NCBI GenBank assembly: GCA_020634755.1
Contig: JACKBC010000038.1
Location: 1 to 64,000 of the forward strand
DNA: 64,000 bases
Direction of reading: 5' to 3'
Origin: Caldilineaceae bacterium
GTDB lineage: Bacteria; Chloroflexota; Anaerolineae; Caldilineales; Caldilineaceae
Below are positions 1 through 8,922 of this stretch, one piece after another. Within the stretch, counting starts at the first letter, position 1. Each line of letters starts with the position of its first letter. The notes beneath the pieces were generated by a model. It was not told the origin of the DNA. It saw only the letters and a program-made list of their open reading frames with translations, and did not search any database. The position numbers and the translations under genes were made by a program.

Positions 1-79
1 ACCAATGAAATTGTGAGCGACTCGATATCGAAACTAACAATACATTAGTATCAAGTACAACCGTGAATTTACCCCTCAT
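1..79 (-). CDS. PIN-domain toxin, N-terminal fragment
   Basis: The first 26 codons of a gene that continues beyond the window start. The ATG at 79-77 overlaps the stop region of the upstream antitoxin gene by 11 nt, the usual translational coupling of toxin-antitoxin pairs. The visible peptide contains VVLDTNVLLVSIS, the first beta strand of a PIN RNase with its first metal-binding Asp, in the form typical of the COG1569-type 'putative toxin-antitoxin system toxin, PIN family'. Family members cleave RNA using Mg/Mn bound by a cluster of acidic residues. Only the first acidic residue can be seen here, so activity cannot be judged. Confidence 0.72.
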   Translation of the reverse strand, partial: MRGKFTVVLDTNVLLVSISSRSQFHW

Positions 80-401
80 TCAGCCAGGTTTCCATTGTTT
101 CGTCAGATGAATTTCGCTCATCCCAGATTTCATCTGCTTCATTAATGGCTTTGCTGGCAAAGAAGTTTGCTAATATTTGCTTGAGTCGCAGAAGTTCTTG
201 ATAGTCCAAATCAGTCGTATACAGCTGTATGATTTCCTGTTGTAAGTTTTCTTTGGCGGTTCCCTGCTCTGCTGATGGCAAAATGAAGGGGGCTGCGTCC
301 AGCAAACGTTCCAATAGTTTGTCTACGCTACTGTTACGGGTATTGGCTTGTTTACTGAGCAGCTTGTAAACTGGCTCAGAGACTTCAATAGTATAGGTCA
401 T
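69..401 (-). CDS. Antitoxin-like protein paired with PIN toxin
   Basis: A 110-residue soluble protein. Its N-terminal segment (about residues 1-40, MTYTIEVSEPVYKLL...) resembles the DNA-binding start of small antitoxins. The C-terminal half is helical and acidic, ending ETMETWLNEG, as expected for a toxin-wrapping tail. The partner PIN toxin starts inside its last codons, so they form one operon with the antitoxin first. Two tandem 18-bp repeats lie just upstream of the start and could be the operator for autoregulation. Function is assigned mainly from context and size; no exact family was recognised. Confidence 0.68.
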   Translation of the reverse strand: MTYTIEVSEPVYKLLSKQANTRNSSVDKLLERLLDAAPFILPSAEQGTAKENLQQEIIQLYTTDLDYQELLRLKQILANFFASKAINEADEIWDERNSSDETMETWLNEG

Positions 402-412
402 CTTATCACCTT

Positions 413-448
413 ATTTAGGAAACCCACTACATTTAGGAAACCCACTAC
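413..448 (-). promoter_or_regulatory. Two tandem 18-bp repeats upstream of antitoxin
   Basis: The unit atttaggaaacccactac occurs twice back to back (413-430, 431-448), 12 bp upstream of the antitoxin start codon. Iterated operators at this position are common for autoregulated toxin-antitoxin operons. That role is an inference. Confidence 0.5.
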
Positions 449-526
449 GCATCAACACTGTTGATCATTATAACAGAAAATAACGTCTGAACCCACTGTG
501 ATCAAGGGGTAAAAAGTTAGCTACCC

Positions 527-1849
527 CTACCGATACCTTTGCACCAGTTCAAACAGTGCGTCCACCCCAAACTGCAAGGAGTCCACCGGAATGCGCTCGT
601 TGGCGGCGTGGACGGTGCTCATGGCGTTGAAGTCGCGGGGCAGGGCCAGCGGCAGAAAGCCGTAATTTTGGATGCCCAGTTTGGCGAAACAGCGGCCATC
701 CGTAAAGCCGGAGGCCACGCTGGGCAGCGCAATGCCGCTGGGGTCGGCGTCTTTGAGGATGCCGGCCAGCGTGTCGAAGAGGCCCATGTCCACCGAGGCC
801 GGGCCGGGATTGTGCTTGGTTATTTCCAGCGCTACGTCGTCGCCCAGCAGCGCGTGCAACTCGGCCATCATCTGGTCGGGCGTATAGCCAGGCAGCAGGC
901 GACCGTCCAGCTCGATGCTCACCTCGGCGGGAATCACGTTGACTTTGTCGCTGGCGCGCAGGCCGGTGGCGTTGACCGTGTTGTGCAGCAGCGCGTCCAT
1001 GCGGTTGCCCAGGCGCACGCCTTCGGCAATCAGCTCATCCAGCACCGGGTCGGGATCGGCGGCATCCATGAGCTGCTGCACCACGGTGCGAATGTTGGCC
1101 GGCGCCGTATCGGCCAGCGCCTGCAGCATTTGCAGCACAGGCTCGGTTTTATGCACCGGCAGCCGACTCTGGTTGAGCGTGGTGAGAAGCTGGCCCAGCC
1201 GCGCCATGGCGCCATCGCGCATGGGCATGGAAGCGTGGCCAGCCGGACCGCGCAGCGTGGCGCGCATCCAGCAGACCTGCTTTTCGCTGATCATGATCGA
1301 ATAATATTTCTGGTCGCCGATCCACATGGGCGGACCGCCGCCTTCGCCAATGGCGTAGCGCACGCCCTCGAACTGCTCGGCATGTTCATCTACCAAAAAG
1401 TTGGCGCCATACTCGCTGCCCGCCTCTTCGTCGCTGAGCACGGTCAGAATAATGTCGCCGGCCGGAGTCACGCCTGCGGCTTTGGCGCGCAACAGCGCAC
1501 AGAGCATCATGACCATGCCGCTCTTCATGTCCAGGCTGCCGCGTCCCCATAGATAGCCATCCACAATGTTGGCGGCAAAGGGCGGCTGCTGCCAATCTTG
1601 CCCGGCGGTGGTGACCACGTCCACGTGGCCCTGCAGCACCAGTCCCGGCGCCTTGCCACTGCCAGATAAACGGGCAATCAGGTTGGGCCGATTGGGGTCT
1701 TTGGCCAATACCGTCGTTTCAAAACCAGCCTCTTGCAGCAGCCCGTTGATATATTGGATACAGGCGATTTCATTGCCGGGCGGGTTGGTGGTGTCAAAGC
1801 GGATCAGGGTTTGGAGGAGGTCGATGGGTTGATCATATATGGCAGACAT
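527..1849 (-). CDS. M20 family metallopeptidase/deacylase
   Basis: A 440-residue zinc-dependent hydrolase of the ArgE/DapE/ACY1 (M20) family, which removes acyl groups or amino acids from amide substrates in the cytoplasm. Visible landmarks: the zinc motif LQGHVDVV, the bridging Asp in WGRGSLDMKSG, the catalytic Glu pair in SDEEAGSEYG, and a late His in the STVHAANERI segment. The dimerisation domain lies in between. The reading frame is open for 39 codons upstream, but the ATG at 1849 is preferred: AAAGGA sits a few bases before it and the family's conserved N-terminus (IDLLQTLIRFDTTNPPGNE) begins right after. The substrate cannot be told from sequence; it is not clearly DapE or ArgE. It stands alone, with repeats on its upstream side. 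Confidence 0.9.
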   Translation of the reverse strand: MSAIYDQPIDLLQTLIRFDTTNPPGNEIACIQYINGLLQEAGFETTVLAKDPNRPNLIARLSGSGKAPGLVLQGHVDVVTTAGQDWQQPPFAANIVDGYLWGRGSLDMKSGMVMMLCALLRAKAAGVTPAGDIILTVLSDEEAGSEYGANFLVDEHAEQFEGVRYAIGEGGGPPMWIGDQKYYSIMISEKQVCWMRATLRGPAGHASMPMRDGAMARLGQLLTTLNQSRLPVHKTEPVLQMLQALADTAPANIRTVVQQLMDAADPDPVLDELIAEGVRLGNRMDALLHNTVNATGLRASDKVNVIPAEVSIELDGRLLPGYTPDQMMAELHALLGDDVALEITKHNPGPASVDMGLFDTLAGILKDADPSGIALPSVASGFTDGRCFAKLGIQNYGFLPLALPRDFNAMSTVHAANERIPVDSLQFGVDALFELVQRYR

Positions 1850-2089
1850 GGGGTTCCTTTGCGTGTTGCGTAGTGCGTGTACCGATTGAGAATCTTGTTT
1901 CGGTAAATGTTTCTTGTATGAAGGACGATTTTCCAAATCGCCATTTGGCCGGAAACGAGTGACCAATGTTCGTAGACCAGAGTCGGCGAGTAGGGATACT
2001 TGCCCTACGATTCACAACCATCTGTTCTGTCAGGGCAAAACTCATTTTAGCACATGCAAAACCGTCTACCAACATCCCGCAACATAGCG

Positions 2090-2247
2090 GGTGCGTCCCA
2101 AATTTGGGGCAAAATCACGCACCGCGTCGCCTCTCCCTGATTTGGCGCTGAAGCGCAAATCTGTCCCTCTCCACATGTGGAGAGGGACGCGGCGCACTCC
2201 TGGGTGCAGAGCAGGGAGAGGCAACACCCCCAATTCTGGGACGCACC
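2090..2247. repeat. 158-bp nested palindromic element (MITE-like)
   Basis: Terminal inverted repeats GGTGCGTCCCA (2090-2100) and TGGGACGCACC (2237-2247) match perfectly and extend imperfectly to about 20 bp. Inside are a second inverted pair (TCGCCTCTCCCTG near 2128, CAGGGAGAGGCAA near 2211) and a perfect 26-bp palindrome at 2163-2188 centred on CACATGTG. There is no coding capacity. It looks like a non-autonomous mobile element. Confidence 0.65.
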
Positions 2248-2330
2248 TCAATACAGCCGATTCCTTTTCAACCCGTCTGATGGTAAAATGGCAAAATCCC
2301 CCGCCAAAGCTTTCCGAAAAATATTTTAAA

Positions 2331-2392
2331 CCGCAGAGTACGCAGATTGTTGTCTGCATGCAAAAAATCTGTGAAATCTGCGTACTCTGCGG
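2331..2392. repeat. Perfect 18-bp inverted repeat
   Basis: CCGCAGAGTACGCAGATT (2331-2348) is exactly repeated in inverse orientation at 2375-2392, with a 26-nt loop. It lies 30 bp before the decayed enolase-superfamily gene. It is followed by no T-run, so it is more likely a dispersed palindrome than a terminator. Confidence 0.6.
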
Positions 2393-2422
2393 ACCAAAGC
2401 TGAAAACAGAAAGTGAGAAATC

Positions 2423-3570
2423 ATGCACGCCAAGATTACGGAAGTCGAGCGCATATTGCTGTGGGTGCCCATGGTGGACCGCGTGCGCATTGAGATGGAG
2501 CGCGCCAACATCCACACCTGGTCCGAGGTTGAGGTGATCCGCGTGGTGACCGATGCCGGTGTGGTGGGGTATGGCGAGACCATCCAGAATTACACCTGGG
2601 GCCGCGTGCCGGATACCGATCGCGTGATCGGCAAATCGCCCTTTGAGTGCATGTGGGACGACACGCTGGGCGCCGGTTTGCAGATGGCGCTTTTTGACGC
2701 GGCGGGCAAGCTGGCCGAGATGCCGGTCTATCGGCTGCTGGGCCAGCCGTGCCGGCAGTGGGCGCCCATCTCATTTTGGGATCACGACATGTCGCCAGAA
2801 AAGTATGAGATTGAGGCGCGCACAGCCGTGGAGCTGGGCTACACCTCCATCAAGATCAAGGCGCGGCCCTGGTGGGACGTTTATGAAACGGTGCAGCGTA
2901 TTAGTGATGCCACGCCGGACTATTTCTGCATTGACGGCGACTGGAACGACTTTTTGTTGGACGTGTCGTTTGCCGTGCCGGTGCTGCGTGAACTGGAAGA
3001 GAATTTCCCCAAAATCAAAATCTGGGAAGGACCCATTCGCGCCGATGACCTGCACGGCAACCGGCTGCTGCGCGAAAAGATGGGCACGGCCATTGCCCAC
3101 CACTACGGCTCGATCCCGCCCAATATCGCCATTCGCGACGGCTATTGCGACGGTTTCGTCATGGCCGGCGGCGTCTCTAAAGTGGTCAATGGCGGCATCT
3201 CCTGCGCCACGGCCAACATGCCCTTCTTCCTGCAAATGATGGGTACCTGGCCCACCATTATGATGCGGCACTTCGTCGCCGTGTTTCGCTTCCACGCCCA
3301 ATGGCCCGCCATTACGTGCCACGATACGAACATTTTCGCTGCTGACCCAGCGCATGGATGTGGTGGAGGCTTTTGCGGCACGCGCCGGCTGGGCATTGAA
3401 TGACGGCGCCGTTGCGCATCGCATTGACAGGCGGATCTGTCGCCGCCCAAGCGGCTGGTCAGTGAGCCGAGCCTGTGGCCAATATCTACTGGCTGACAAC
3501 TCATTCACAATGGCACCTTGTGGAACTTCAGCTTCCGCACGGCCAACCAGCCCATTTTTGGTGCGGGTAA
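2423..3570 (+). pseudogene. Mandelate racemase/muconate-lactonizing enzyme family, decayed 3' end
   Basis: The intact part (2423-3403, 326 residues) is an enolase-superfamily enzyme. These abstract a proton alpha to a carboxylate in sugar acids or related compounds. The N-terminal capping domain (to about residue 110) is followed by the barrel with the KxK base motif (TSIKIKARPWWD) and metal ligands in FCIDGDWN, KIWEGPI and AIRDGYCDGF. Near 3340 the frame breaks. The expected C-terminus can be read only by switching frames: LTQRMDVV near 3345, then ADLSPPKRLVSEPSLW near 3435-3480, then IYWLTTHSQWHLVEL to a stop at 3570. So at least three single-base indels lie within about 230 bp. Either a recent pseudogene or a locally poor sequence. 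Substrate unknown. Confidence 0.75.
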
Positions 3571-3882
3571 CTCATACCACGCTCATCAGAGGATGACGGC
3601 ACCCAGGAATGCTGACATGCGAGCGGGCGTCAGGTCGCCGGTGCTGACGCGGAGTACTGTATGGTATGGATAATGCCCTGATTTGCTGACATGAATGTGA
3701 GCCATAGATTATGCCAATCGAGCCTCGGCCTCGACGGTAGGCGGGCGTGGTTGATGCATCCCGGAGTCTTCAGAGGCTCTGGATTAGCTGACCGCCAACC
3801 GAATTCGACAGAAGCCAATCGTTCGCCGGCTGTATCGGTAATTCACGCGAATAAACACTGAGTGTGCAGAGAAAATCAGCGG
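3571..3882. other. Intergenic region without recognised features
   Basis: About 310 bp between the decayed enolase gene and the TPR gene. One 62-codon minus-strand frame (3630-3818) shows no recognisable domain. No repeat or hairpin stands out. Confidence 0.5.
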
Positions 3883-5235
3883 TTATCCGTATTCCTCCGC
3901 ATGCCCAATCTTAATTCCGCTAATCTCTATGGGGCAAAGCCGAACGTTTGGTAAAATTAGGGGTGTTTGGCGTCGTTTTCGGCAGGAAAAGCCAAAGAGC
4001 GACCGACCGCGCTGCTGCTGTATGTGCTGGTGCTTTAAGCATTTCAGTAAACGCGCAAAAGCCGCAAGTGAAGCGGGGATTTCCCCCGTGCGCAAGTGGT
4101 GGAGCATGAGATGCGCCAAGGCCTGCTGTTCGATCATGTACGACTGGCTGGATTGCAACAGCGCCACCACGCGCTGCCACTGTGCCATAGCGGCTGCATT
4201 GTGGCCACGGGCGCTTTCCAATTCACCAAAGTATAGATGGCACATGGCTATGTCGGCTGCATCTTGCAGCTGATTAAAGATTGAGATGGCGGAATTGAGC
4301 AATGTCTCCGCCTCATTCAGGCGATGAAGGCCGATATAGACGGCAGCTAGATAGCAGGAGCTGGTCGCATTTCCCTGCACTTTGGAATGGCGATGATTCA
4401 GCTCATAGTTACGCAACAAATAGGGGAGCGCCTTGGTATATTCCTGACGATAGAGCCAGAGCCGGCCCAAACTCTGATTGGCCGAATAAGCAAAATCTTC
4501 GTTTACATCGTGCTTTTCGAAAACGTGAGCGCTTTGGGCATAGTGGCGCTGCGCCTCCTCATATCGGCCACACATAAGCGCGATATTGCCCAGCAGGTTG
4601 AGCAGAAATCCGTGATGCTCCCAAAAAGTGCCTTTTATATCAATGCGGGCCCCATAATGGCTGACGGGTACAGGCATTACCGCATATTCCTGATTTTGCT
4701 CGCAGAGCGCAATTGCGTTTTGTAAATAGGTGGTTGCTGTTGCGTAATCGCCCAAATCAATCAGACAGACGCTAAATTGATGTATATCCACGCGTTTTAG
4801 CGCTGGTAGCGACTCATAGGCTTTCAGATTGATAATTTCTAAATAAAGTTGGACCGCGGCTTGTGGGCTTCGATAGTGATTGGCCACCAGCGCCGCACGG
4901 ATCGTCAGGGAGGCAAATTTTTCCCAGTTCGCAAATCGTTTCACCTGTGCAGCCAGCGCGGTCCAAAGATAAAGAATGTCATTCCATCTTCCCTGTGCCC
5001 CTATATAAACATGCAGCACGTTGGCGAGCTCTGCAATCGTAGACAAGACGCTTGCATATTCGGGCGCTGTAGCCGGTATCTCCAAAAAAACATAGACAAA
5101 ACGCACCGCCTGCTCCACAAAAAAGTCATCTACCTCACCCACACTCAAATAGTGGATAATTTGCTGCGCCTCGACCAGAAGGCGCTGCATCTGCCGCTCC
5201 GCCCAACTTATTTCCACGCCAGCACCTCGGCGCAA
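3883..5235 (-). CDS. TPR-repeat protein, partner of STAND ATPase
   Basis: A 450-residue helical protein made of tetratricopeptide-like units. Examples are ATATTYLQNAIALCEQ, RYEEAQRHYAQSAHVFE, EYTKALPYLLRNYELN and RLNEAETLLNSAISIF, spaced about 35-40 residues apart through most of the chain. TPR arrays bind proteins or ligands. It begins inside the last codons of the STAND ATPase gene (28-nt overlap, different frame), so the two are co-translated. In most bacteria this TPR array is the C-terminal sensor of the same polypeptide, so this may be a gene fission or a frameshift at the junction. No signal peptide or membrane segment. Confidence 0.8.
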   Translation of the reverse strand: MRRGAGVEISWAERQMQRLLVEAQQIIHYLSVGEVDDFFVEQAVRFVYVFLEIPATAPEYASVLSTIAELANVLHVYIGAQGRWNDILYLWTALAAQVKRFANWEKFASLTIRAALVANHYRSPQAAVQLYLEIINLKAYESLPALKRVDIHQFSVCLIDLGDYATATTYLQNAIALCEQNQEYAVMPVPVSHYGARIDIKGTFWEHHGFLLNLLGNIALMCGRYEEAQRHYAQSAHVFEKHDVNEDFAYSANQSLGRLWLYRQEYTKALPYLLRNYELNHRHSKVQGNATSSCYLAAVYIGLHRLNEAETLLNSAISIFNQLQDAADIAMCHLYFGELESARGHNAAAMAQWQRVVALLQSSQSYMIEQQALAHLMLHHLRTGEIPASLAAFARLLKCLKHQHIQQQRGRSLFGFSCRKRRQTPLILPNVRLCPIEISGIKIGHAEEYG

Positions 5236-6602
5236 AGAAAGGTTGAGGTCAGACGATGGATTGCGTAAATGCGCCGGTCTTTCTCATCTTGCTGCACCTG
5301 TATGAGCGAGAGGGCAAGCAACTGCTGGATGGCGCTTTGTAAGGAGGGTGCCGGAATGGCGCAAATCGTGACCAGCCAATGCCAATCGGCCTGATCGCCG
5401 GCGCGCTGGATGGCAAAGAGCACGTTGCGCGCAACGTCATCCAGCATGCGCCAGGCTTCACGATAAATGGGTAGAGTATCAGGTAGATTGCCCAAGCGAA
5501 CGCCTTCATACACCACCCTTTCGGGGGCGACCGCCAACTGACTTACCACCAATACAATGGCCAAGGGGTTGCCACCCACCAGATCATAGAGGCGTTCGGC
5601 ATCCACCAAGCGGGCGTTTTTAGCACGTGCCGTGTGTTCAATAAAACGGATGGCAACCGCGCGGGACATTTCGCCCAGTTCCACGGTACCCACGCGTTTC
5701 AAGGCAGGCAGCGTCTGGCGGCTGGTGAGCAAAAACTTGGTGGGGCCAGCCAATTGGATCAGCAGCGGCGTCAGCGAACGGAAATCTTCAACAGTCTCTA
5801 AATTGTCAATAACCACTAGGTGCGGTTCGGCGCGCAGCGGCGTTGCCAATTTTTCCACCTTTTGCGCCAACGGCAGACGCAATACTTCGGCCAACTCAAG
5901 TTTCGACCCCAATTCGTCAAAAAGCTGTTCCAACCGCACCTGCCCCCCTTGCCCGTGGATGCCCGCTTCCGTCAAATATGTTTGCTTGGCCGTAATCCAG
6001 ACCAAGTTGCGTAAGGATGTTGCCTGCGGAATAAAGCGGCGCACCGCCTGATCCGCCAGTGCCGTTTTGCCGATACCGCCAATCCCCTTGATGCAGAGAA
6101 TCTGATGTTGTGCAGCGTCCGCCAGTTGATCTACCAACGTATTCACAATGTTTTCCACGCCGAATAGCTGAGCATAACTGGCCAACGGCAAGCGAGCTGA
6201 TAAACGGTTTACATGGTCCAGCTGCCGCGCCTCACTTTCCGCCTGCAGCAGCTGTTGGGTAAAACGCACAATGGCCGCATTCTGCTGATTATAAAAGCTG
6301 CGTTCGGACTGGGCGAGCGGGCGTTGGCTGGTCACCATTTGGGTAACGTTCTGTCTCTCCCAAAAGCGACCATGTAGCAGATCGGCATAGGTGGGCTCTA
6401 CTTGTCTCAACTGCTTCAAAATGAGATCAAATTGATGACATATTGTGCGGTCCAGCGTCCAATCGGGGTGCTGCATGCTAGCCGAAGCCACCAGCATCGC
6501 GGCATCTGCCCCGTACTTTACCAGGCGGAGGGGATTGTGTAGATTGTTAAGAAGGCTGTGGACTTGCTTGGTTGCAGCATCCAAAGGAGGAGGGAAAGCC
6601 AT
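5208..6602 (-). CDS. STAND-family NTPase (NB-ARC-like)
   Basis: A 464-residue signal-transduction ATPase. A helical N-terminal region (about 1-145) precedes the nucleotide-binding core: Walker A KGIGGIGKTAL (about 172-182), Walker B HLVVIDNLE (261-269), sensor FLLTSR (290-295) and a GNPLA motif like the NB-ARC GLPL motif (about 344-348). A winged-helix-like tail follows. Such ATPases switch between ADP-closed and ATP-open oligomeric states and need a ligand sensor, here plausibly supplied by the overlapping downstream TPR gene. No effector domain (TIR, protease, nuclease, HTH) was recognised, though the N-terminal 145 residues were not identified and could hold one. It is divergent from a TPR-HTH regulator. 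Confidence 0.85.
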   Translation of the reverse strand: MAFPPPLDAATKQVHSLLNNLHNPLRLVKYGADAAMLVASASMQHPDWTLDRTICHQFDLILKQLRQVEPTYADLLHGRFWERQNVTQMVTSQRPLAQSERSFYNQQNAAIVRFTQQLLQAESEARQLDHVNRLSARLPLASYAQLFGVENIVNTLVDQLADAAQHQILCIKGIGGIGKTALADQAVRRFIPQATSLRNLVWITAKQTYLTEAGIHGQGGQVRLEQLFDELGSKLELAEVLRLPLAQKVEKLATPLRAEPHLVVIDNLETVEDFRSLTPLLIQLAGPTKFLLTSRQTLPALKRVGTVELGEMSRAVAIRFIEHTARAKNARLVDAERLYDLVGGNPLAIVLVVSQLAVAPERVVYEGVRLGNLPDTLPIYREAWRMLDDVARNVLFAIQRAGDQADWHWLVTICAIPAPSLQSAIQQLLALSLIQVQQDEKDRRIYAIHRLTSTFLCAEVLAWK

Positions 6603-6819
6603 AGAAGGGACCTCTTGATTTTGTTAGCGATGAAGGGCAAACGCGAATTTCCGCATGGGACGCCCAAAGTGTGCAGGTTTCTTGCAGTTTTAGCGCGAAG
6701 AGATGCCCTATTATACAAAGTGAAAAGAGAGCTGGCTAGCCCCAATGGCCCATATATGACGTGAAATCAGGTGGGGTTGGGCAAATTCAGAGAGGTTCAA
6801 TAGATATTCAATAGATTTT

Positions 6820-6917
6820 CAGTAGATCGCAACGGCAAAACATAGAGACGGGTTCGACAAACCAGGCCGATAAACCAGCTCAATGCCTAGATTGCCAACA
6901 CAGCTGTGGTCTACTGA
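6820..6917 (+). repeat. Dispersed ~85-bp inverted-repeat element, copy A
   Basis: Starts cagtagatcgcaacgg and ends tgtggtctactga. It belongs to a family whose ends are imperfect inverted repeats (left TCAGTAGATCGCAACGG, right read inversely TCAGTACACCGCAACGG). This is the most diverged copy. It lies in the divergent promoter region between the STAND and TPR-HTH genes. Confidence 0.55.
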
Positions 6918-6953
6918 TTATTGGGTGACGATGTAGATCATCGCGTTTAATTC

Positions 6954-8732
6954 ATGCTGTACTCAGAAATCTTGCACCACTTGAACAATCAGAAATACGA
7001 GCGAGCAGCGGAACTATTGGTGGCTGAGGCGGCTTGCGCTGGCACGCAGCTGGACCCGGTTGCGTTGTGTCAATTACTGGCAGAATTCCCGCGTGAATTG
7101 TTCGACGCCAATCCAGATCTACTGCGCCTGCAAGCCCGTTGCTTACTGCGCGACGAACGGCTGGATGAGGCCGTGACCGTTTTGCAACGCGCCAATTTGC
7201 TCTTTATGGCGCAGCAAGATTACAACTTTGCCGCCGAGTGCACATTTGAACTGGTGCGCATCTATCATCGCCGCGAGGATTTTCGCACGGCGCTACTCTA
7301 TTTGCAGGAAGCCGAAGCCCTACTGCCCCAGATTACCGATGAGGCGCTGCGTCCACATCTGCACTTGCGGTTGGCCACGCTATACCCCGACGTGGGCCGG
7401 CTGCGCGAAGCGATTGAACAGGCGCGGCGCGCCTACGATCTCTTCAAATTTGTCGGCGATCAGGCGCAGCAATTTAGGACCATTTCTTTGTTGTCCATAT
7501 TACATCGACAGGCGGGCCAATATGATCAGGCGTCGGCCTATCTAATATTGGCGCGTTCATTGAATACGCATGTTGATTTAAGCGCTGAAGCCCAGGCCAT
7601 GTTGCTCAATGGCGAGGCGCACGTGGCCTGGTATCGCGGTGATTTAAATACGGCCCTAGCCAAAGCAGTTGAATTGCGCCAATACACGCGCACGCAGCCC
7701 ACTGGCAAATTTCAGCTTTATGGTACTTTGGTGTTGGCCAATATTCAGCGCAACCTGGGCCAGTATGCGGAAGCGACGCAAACGTATGGTGCGGCGCGGC
7801 GGTTGGTGGCAAGTCTAAACTTGCCGCTCTTTGCGCCGTGGATTGATGCCCAGACCGGCTGGCTACACGTGCTGCGGGGTGAATATAGCGTTGCCCGCCA
7901 ACACATTTATAAAGCGCTGGAAACCCACGATCGCGGCCAGATGATGAGCTTCAACGTCAATCTGGCCGCCCTCAACGCCTTAACCGGCTCTTGGCACCGC
8001 GCGGAAACCCTGTTGCGTTCATCGTTGGACTTTTATTTGCGTTCGGGTGATGAGCTGGCCATCCACGAAATATATATGCAGCTGGCCTACGTGGACTATA
8101 AGTTGGGCAAAATAGAGTCGGCGCGCGCCCATATAACGGCGCTGTTTGACTGGCTACATCAGCACCACATTTTTTACTTGCCGCTCTGGTGGCATCCACA
8201 AATTGCCGGCCAGGTGTGTGCACTTGCCATTGCCGAAGAGACCCACCCTCTGTTGGCTGAACGCATGCTAATGCGACACGTGCAGGCGGCGGCTTTGCCC
8301 TTTTTGCGCCCGCTGTTGGAACATGCTGCCGAGGCCGTGCGCGAACAGGCCAGACATCTGCTTGAAATGCTGGACGATGACGTGGTCATCCGCTTGGACG
8401 GCGTAAAGGATCCCCGCATCCGTCAGGTGCTGGAATCGCTCTTGGCGCAAGGCATTCTGCGCCGCAGCGGCTTTGTCCGCTTGCAAGAAACGTTAACGAC
8501 GGCCCAAAATCGTCGCACGCGCAACCCAGTTCTTGTGGCGGTCTTTGGGCTCTATGTACAGGGGGCCTCTCGAGAGGAAATCGCTGACCAGATCGGGCGG
8601 GCAGTCGACACTGTGCGCAATTACATAACTATGCTCTACGCCACGTTTGATCTGCCGCAAAGTGATTTTCGCAATGATATGGAGCGGCGCCAACGCCTCT
8701 TCGAGTTGGCCAAAGAGGCGGGGTATATTTAG
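6954..8732 (+). CDS. TPR protein with C-terminal helix-turn-helix
   Basis: A 592-residue protein. About residues 1-400 are TPR-like helical repeats (RLDEAVTVLQRANLLF, DFRTALLYLQEAEALL, RLREAIEQARRAYDLF, QYDQASAYLILARSLN), like the sensor half of MalT/LAL-type regulators. The last ~75 residues hold a LuxR-like helix-turn-helix (GASREEIADQIGRAVDTVRN, about 534-553). It therefore looks like a MalT-type transcription factor without its ATPase domain. The ATPase-bearing STAND gene is divergently transcribed next door, so the two could act together, but that is inference. No strong ribosome-binding site precedes the ATG at 6954. Confidence 0.82.
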   Translation: MLYSEILHHLNNQKYERAAELLVAEAACAGTQLDPVALCQLLAEFPRELFDANPDLLRLQARCLLRDERLDEAVTVLQRANLLFMAQQDYNFAAECTFELVRIYHRREDFRTALLYLQEAEALLPQITDEALRPHLHLRLATLYPDVGRLREAIEQARRAYDLFKFVGDQAQQFRTISLLSILHRQAGQYDQASAYLILARSLNTHVDLSAEAQAMLLNGEAHVAWYRGDLNTALAKAVELRQYTRTQPTGKFQLYGTLVLANIQRNLGQYAEATQTYGAARRLVASLNLPLFAPWIDAQTGWLHVLRGEYSVARQHIYKALETHDRGQMMSFNVNLAALNALTGSWHRAETLLRSSLDFYLRSGDELAIHEIYMQLAYVDYKLGKIESARAHITALFDWLHQHHIFYLPLWWHPQIAGQVCALAIAEETHPLLAERMLMRHVQAAALPFLRPLLEHAAEAVREQARHLLEMLDDDVVIRLDGVKDPRIRQVLESLLAQGILRRSGFVRLQETLTTAQNRRTRNPVLVAVFGLYVQGASREEIADQIGRAVDTVRNYITMLYATFDLPQSDFRNDMERRQRLFELAKEAGYI

Positions 8733-8922
8733 GACCAAATTCGGGACCCAGGGGGCTGGAAAGCCGGTTAGAAATAGATATAATCATTTATTGAAGCAGC
8801 GCAATTGTAGCCTTTTTTCATATCCTCTCAAATGTTTTGGCACCTACACGCTGTATTTCAGCCTATTCATACGCAACAGCAACTCTATTTTAGCAACTTA
8901 CACTCATCAAGGAGAAAGCGTA

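Noticed and set aside
539..1552. 337-codon plus-strand frame opposite the M20 peptidase
   Set aside because: No domain, His/Gln/Gly-rich composition typical of an antisense shadow of a GC-rich gene.
3630..3818. 62-codon minus-strand gene
   Set aside because: No start signal, no domain, no conserved neighbour.
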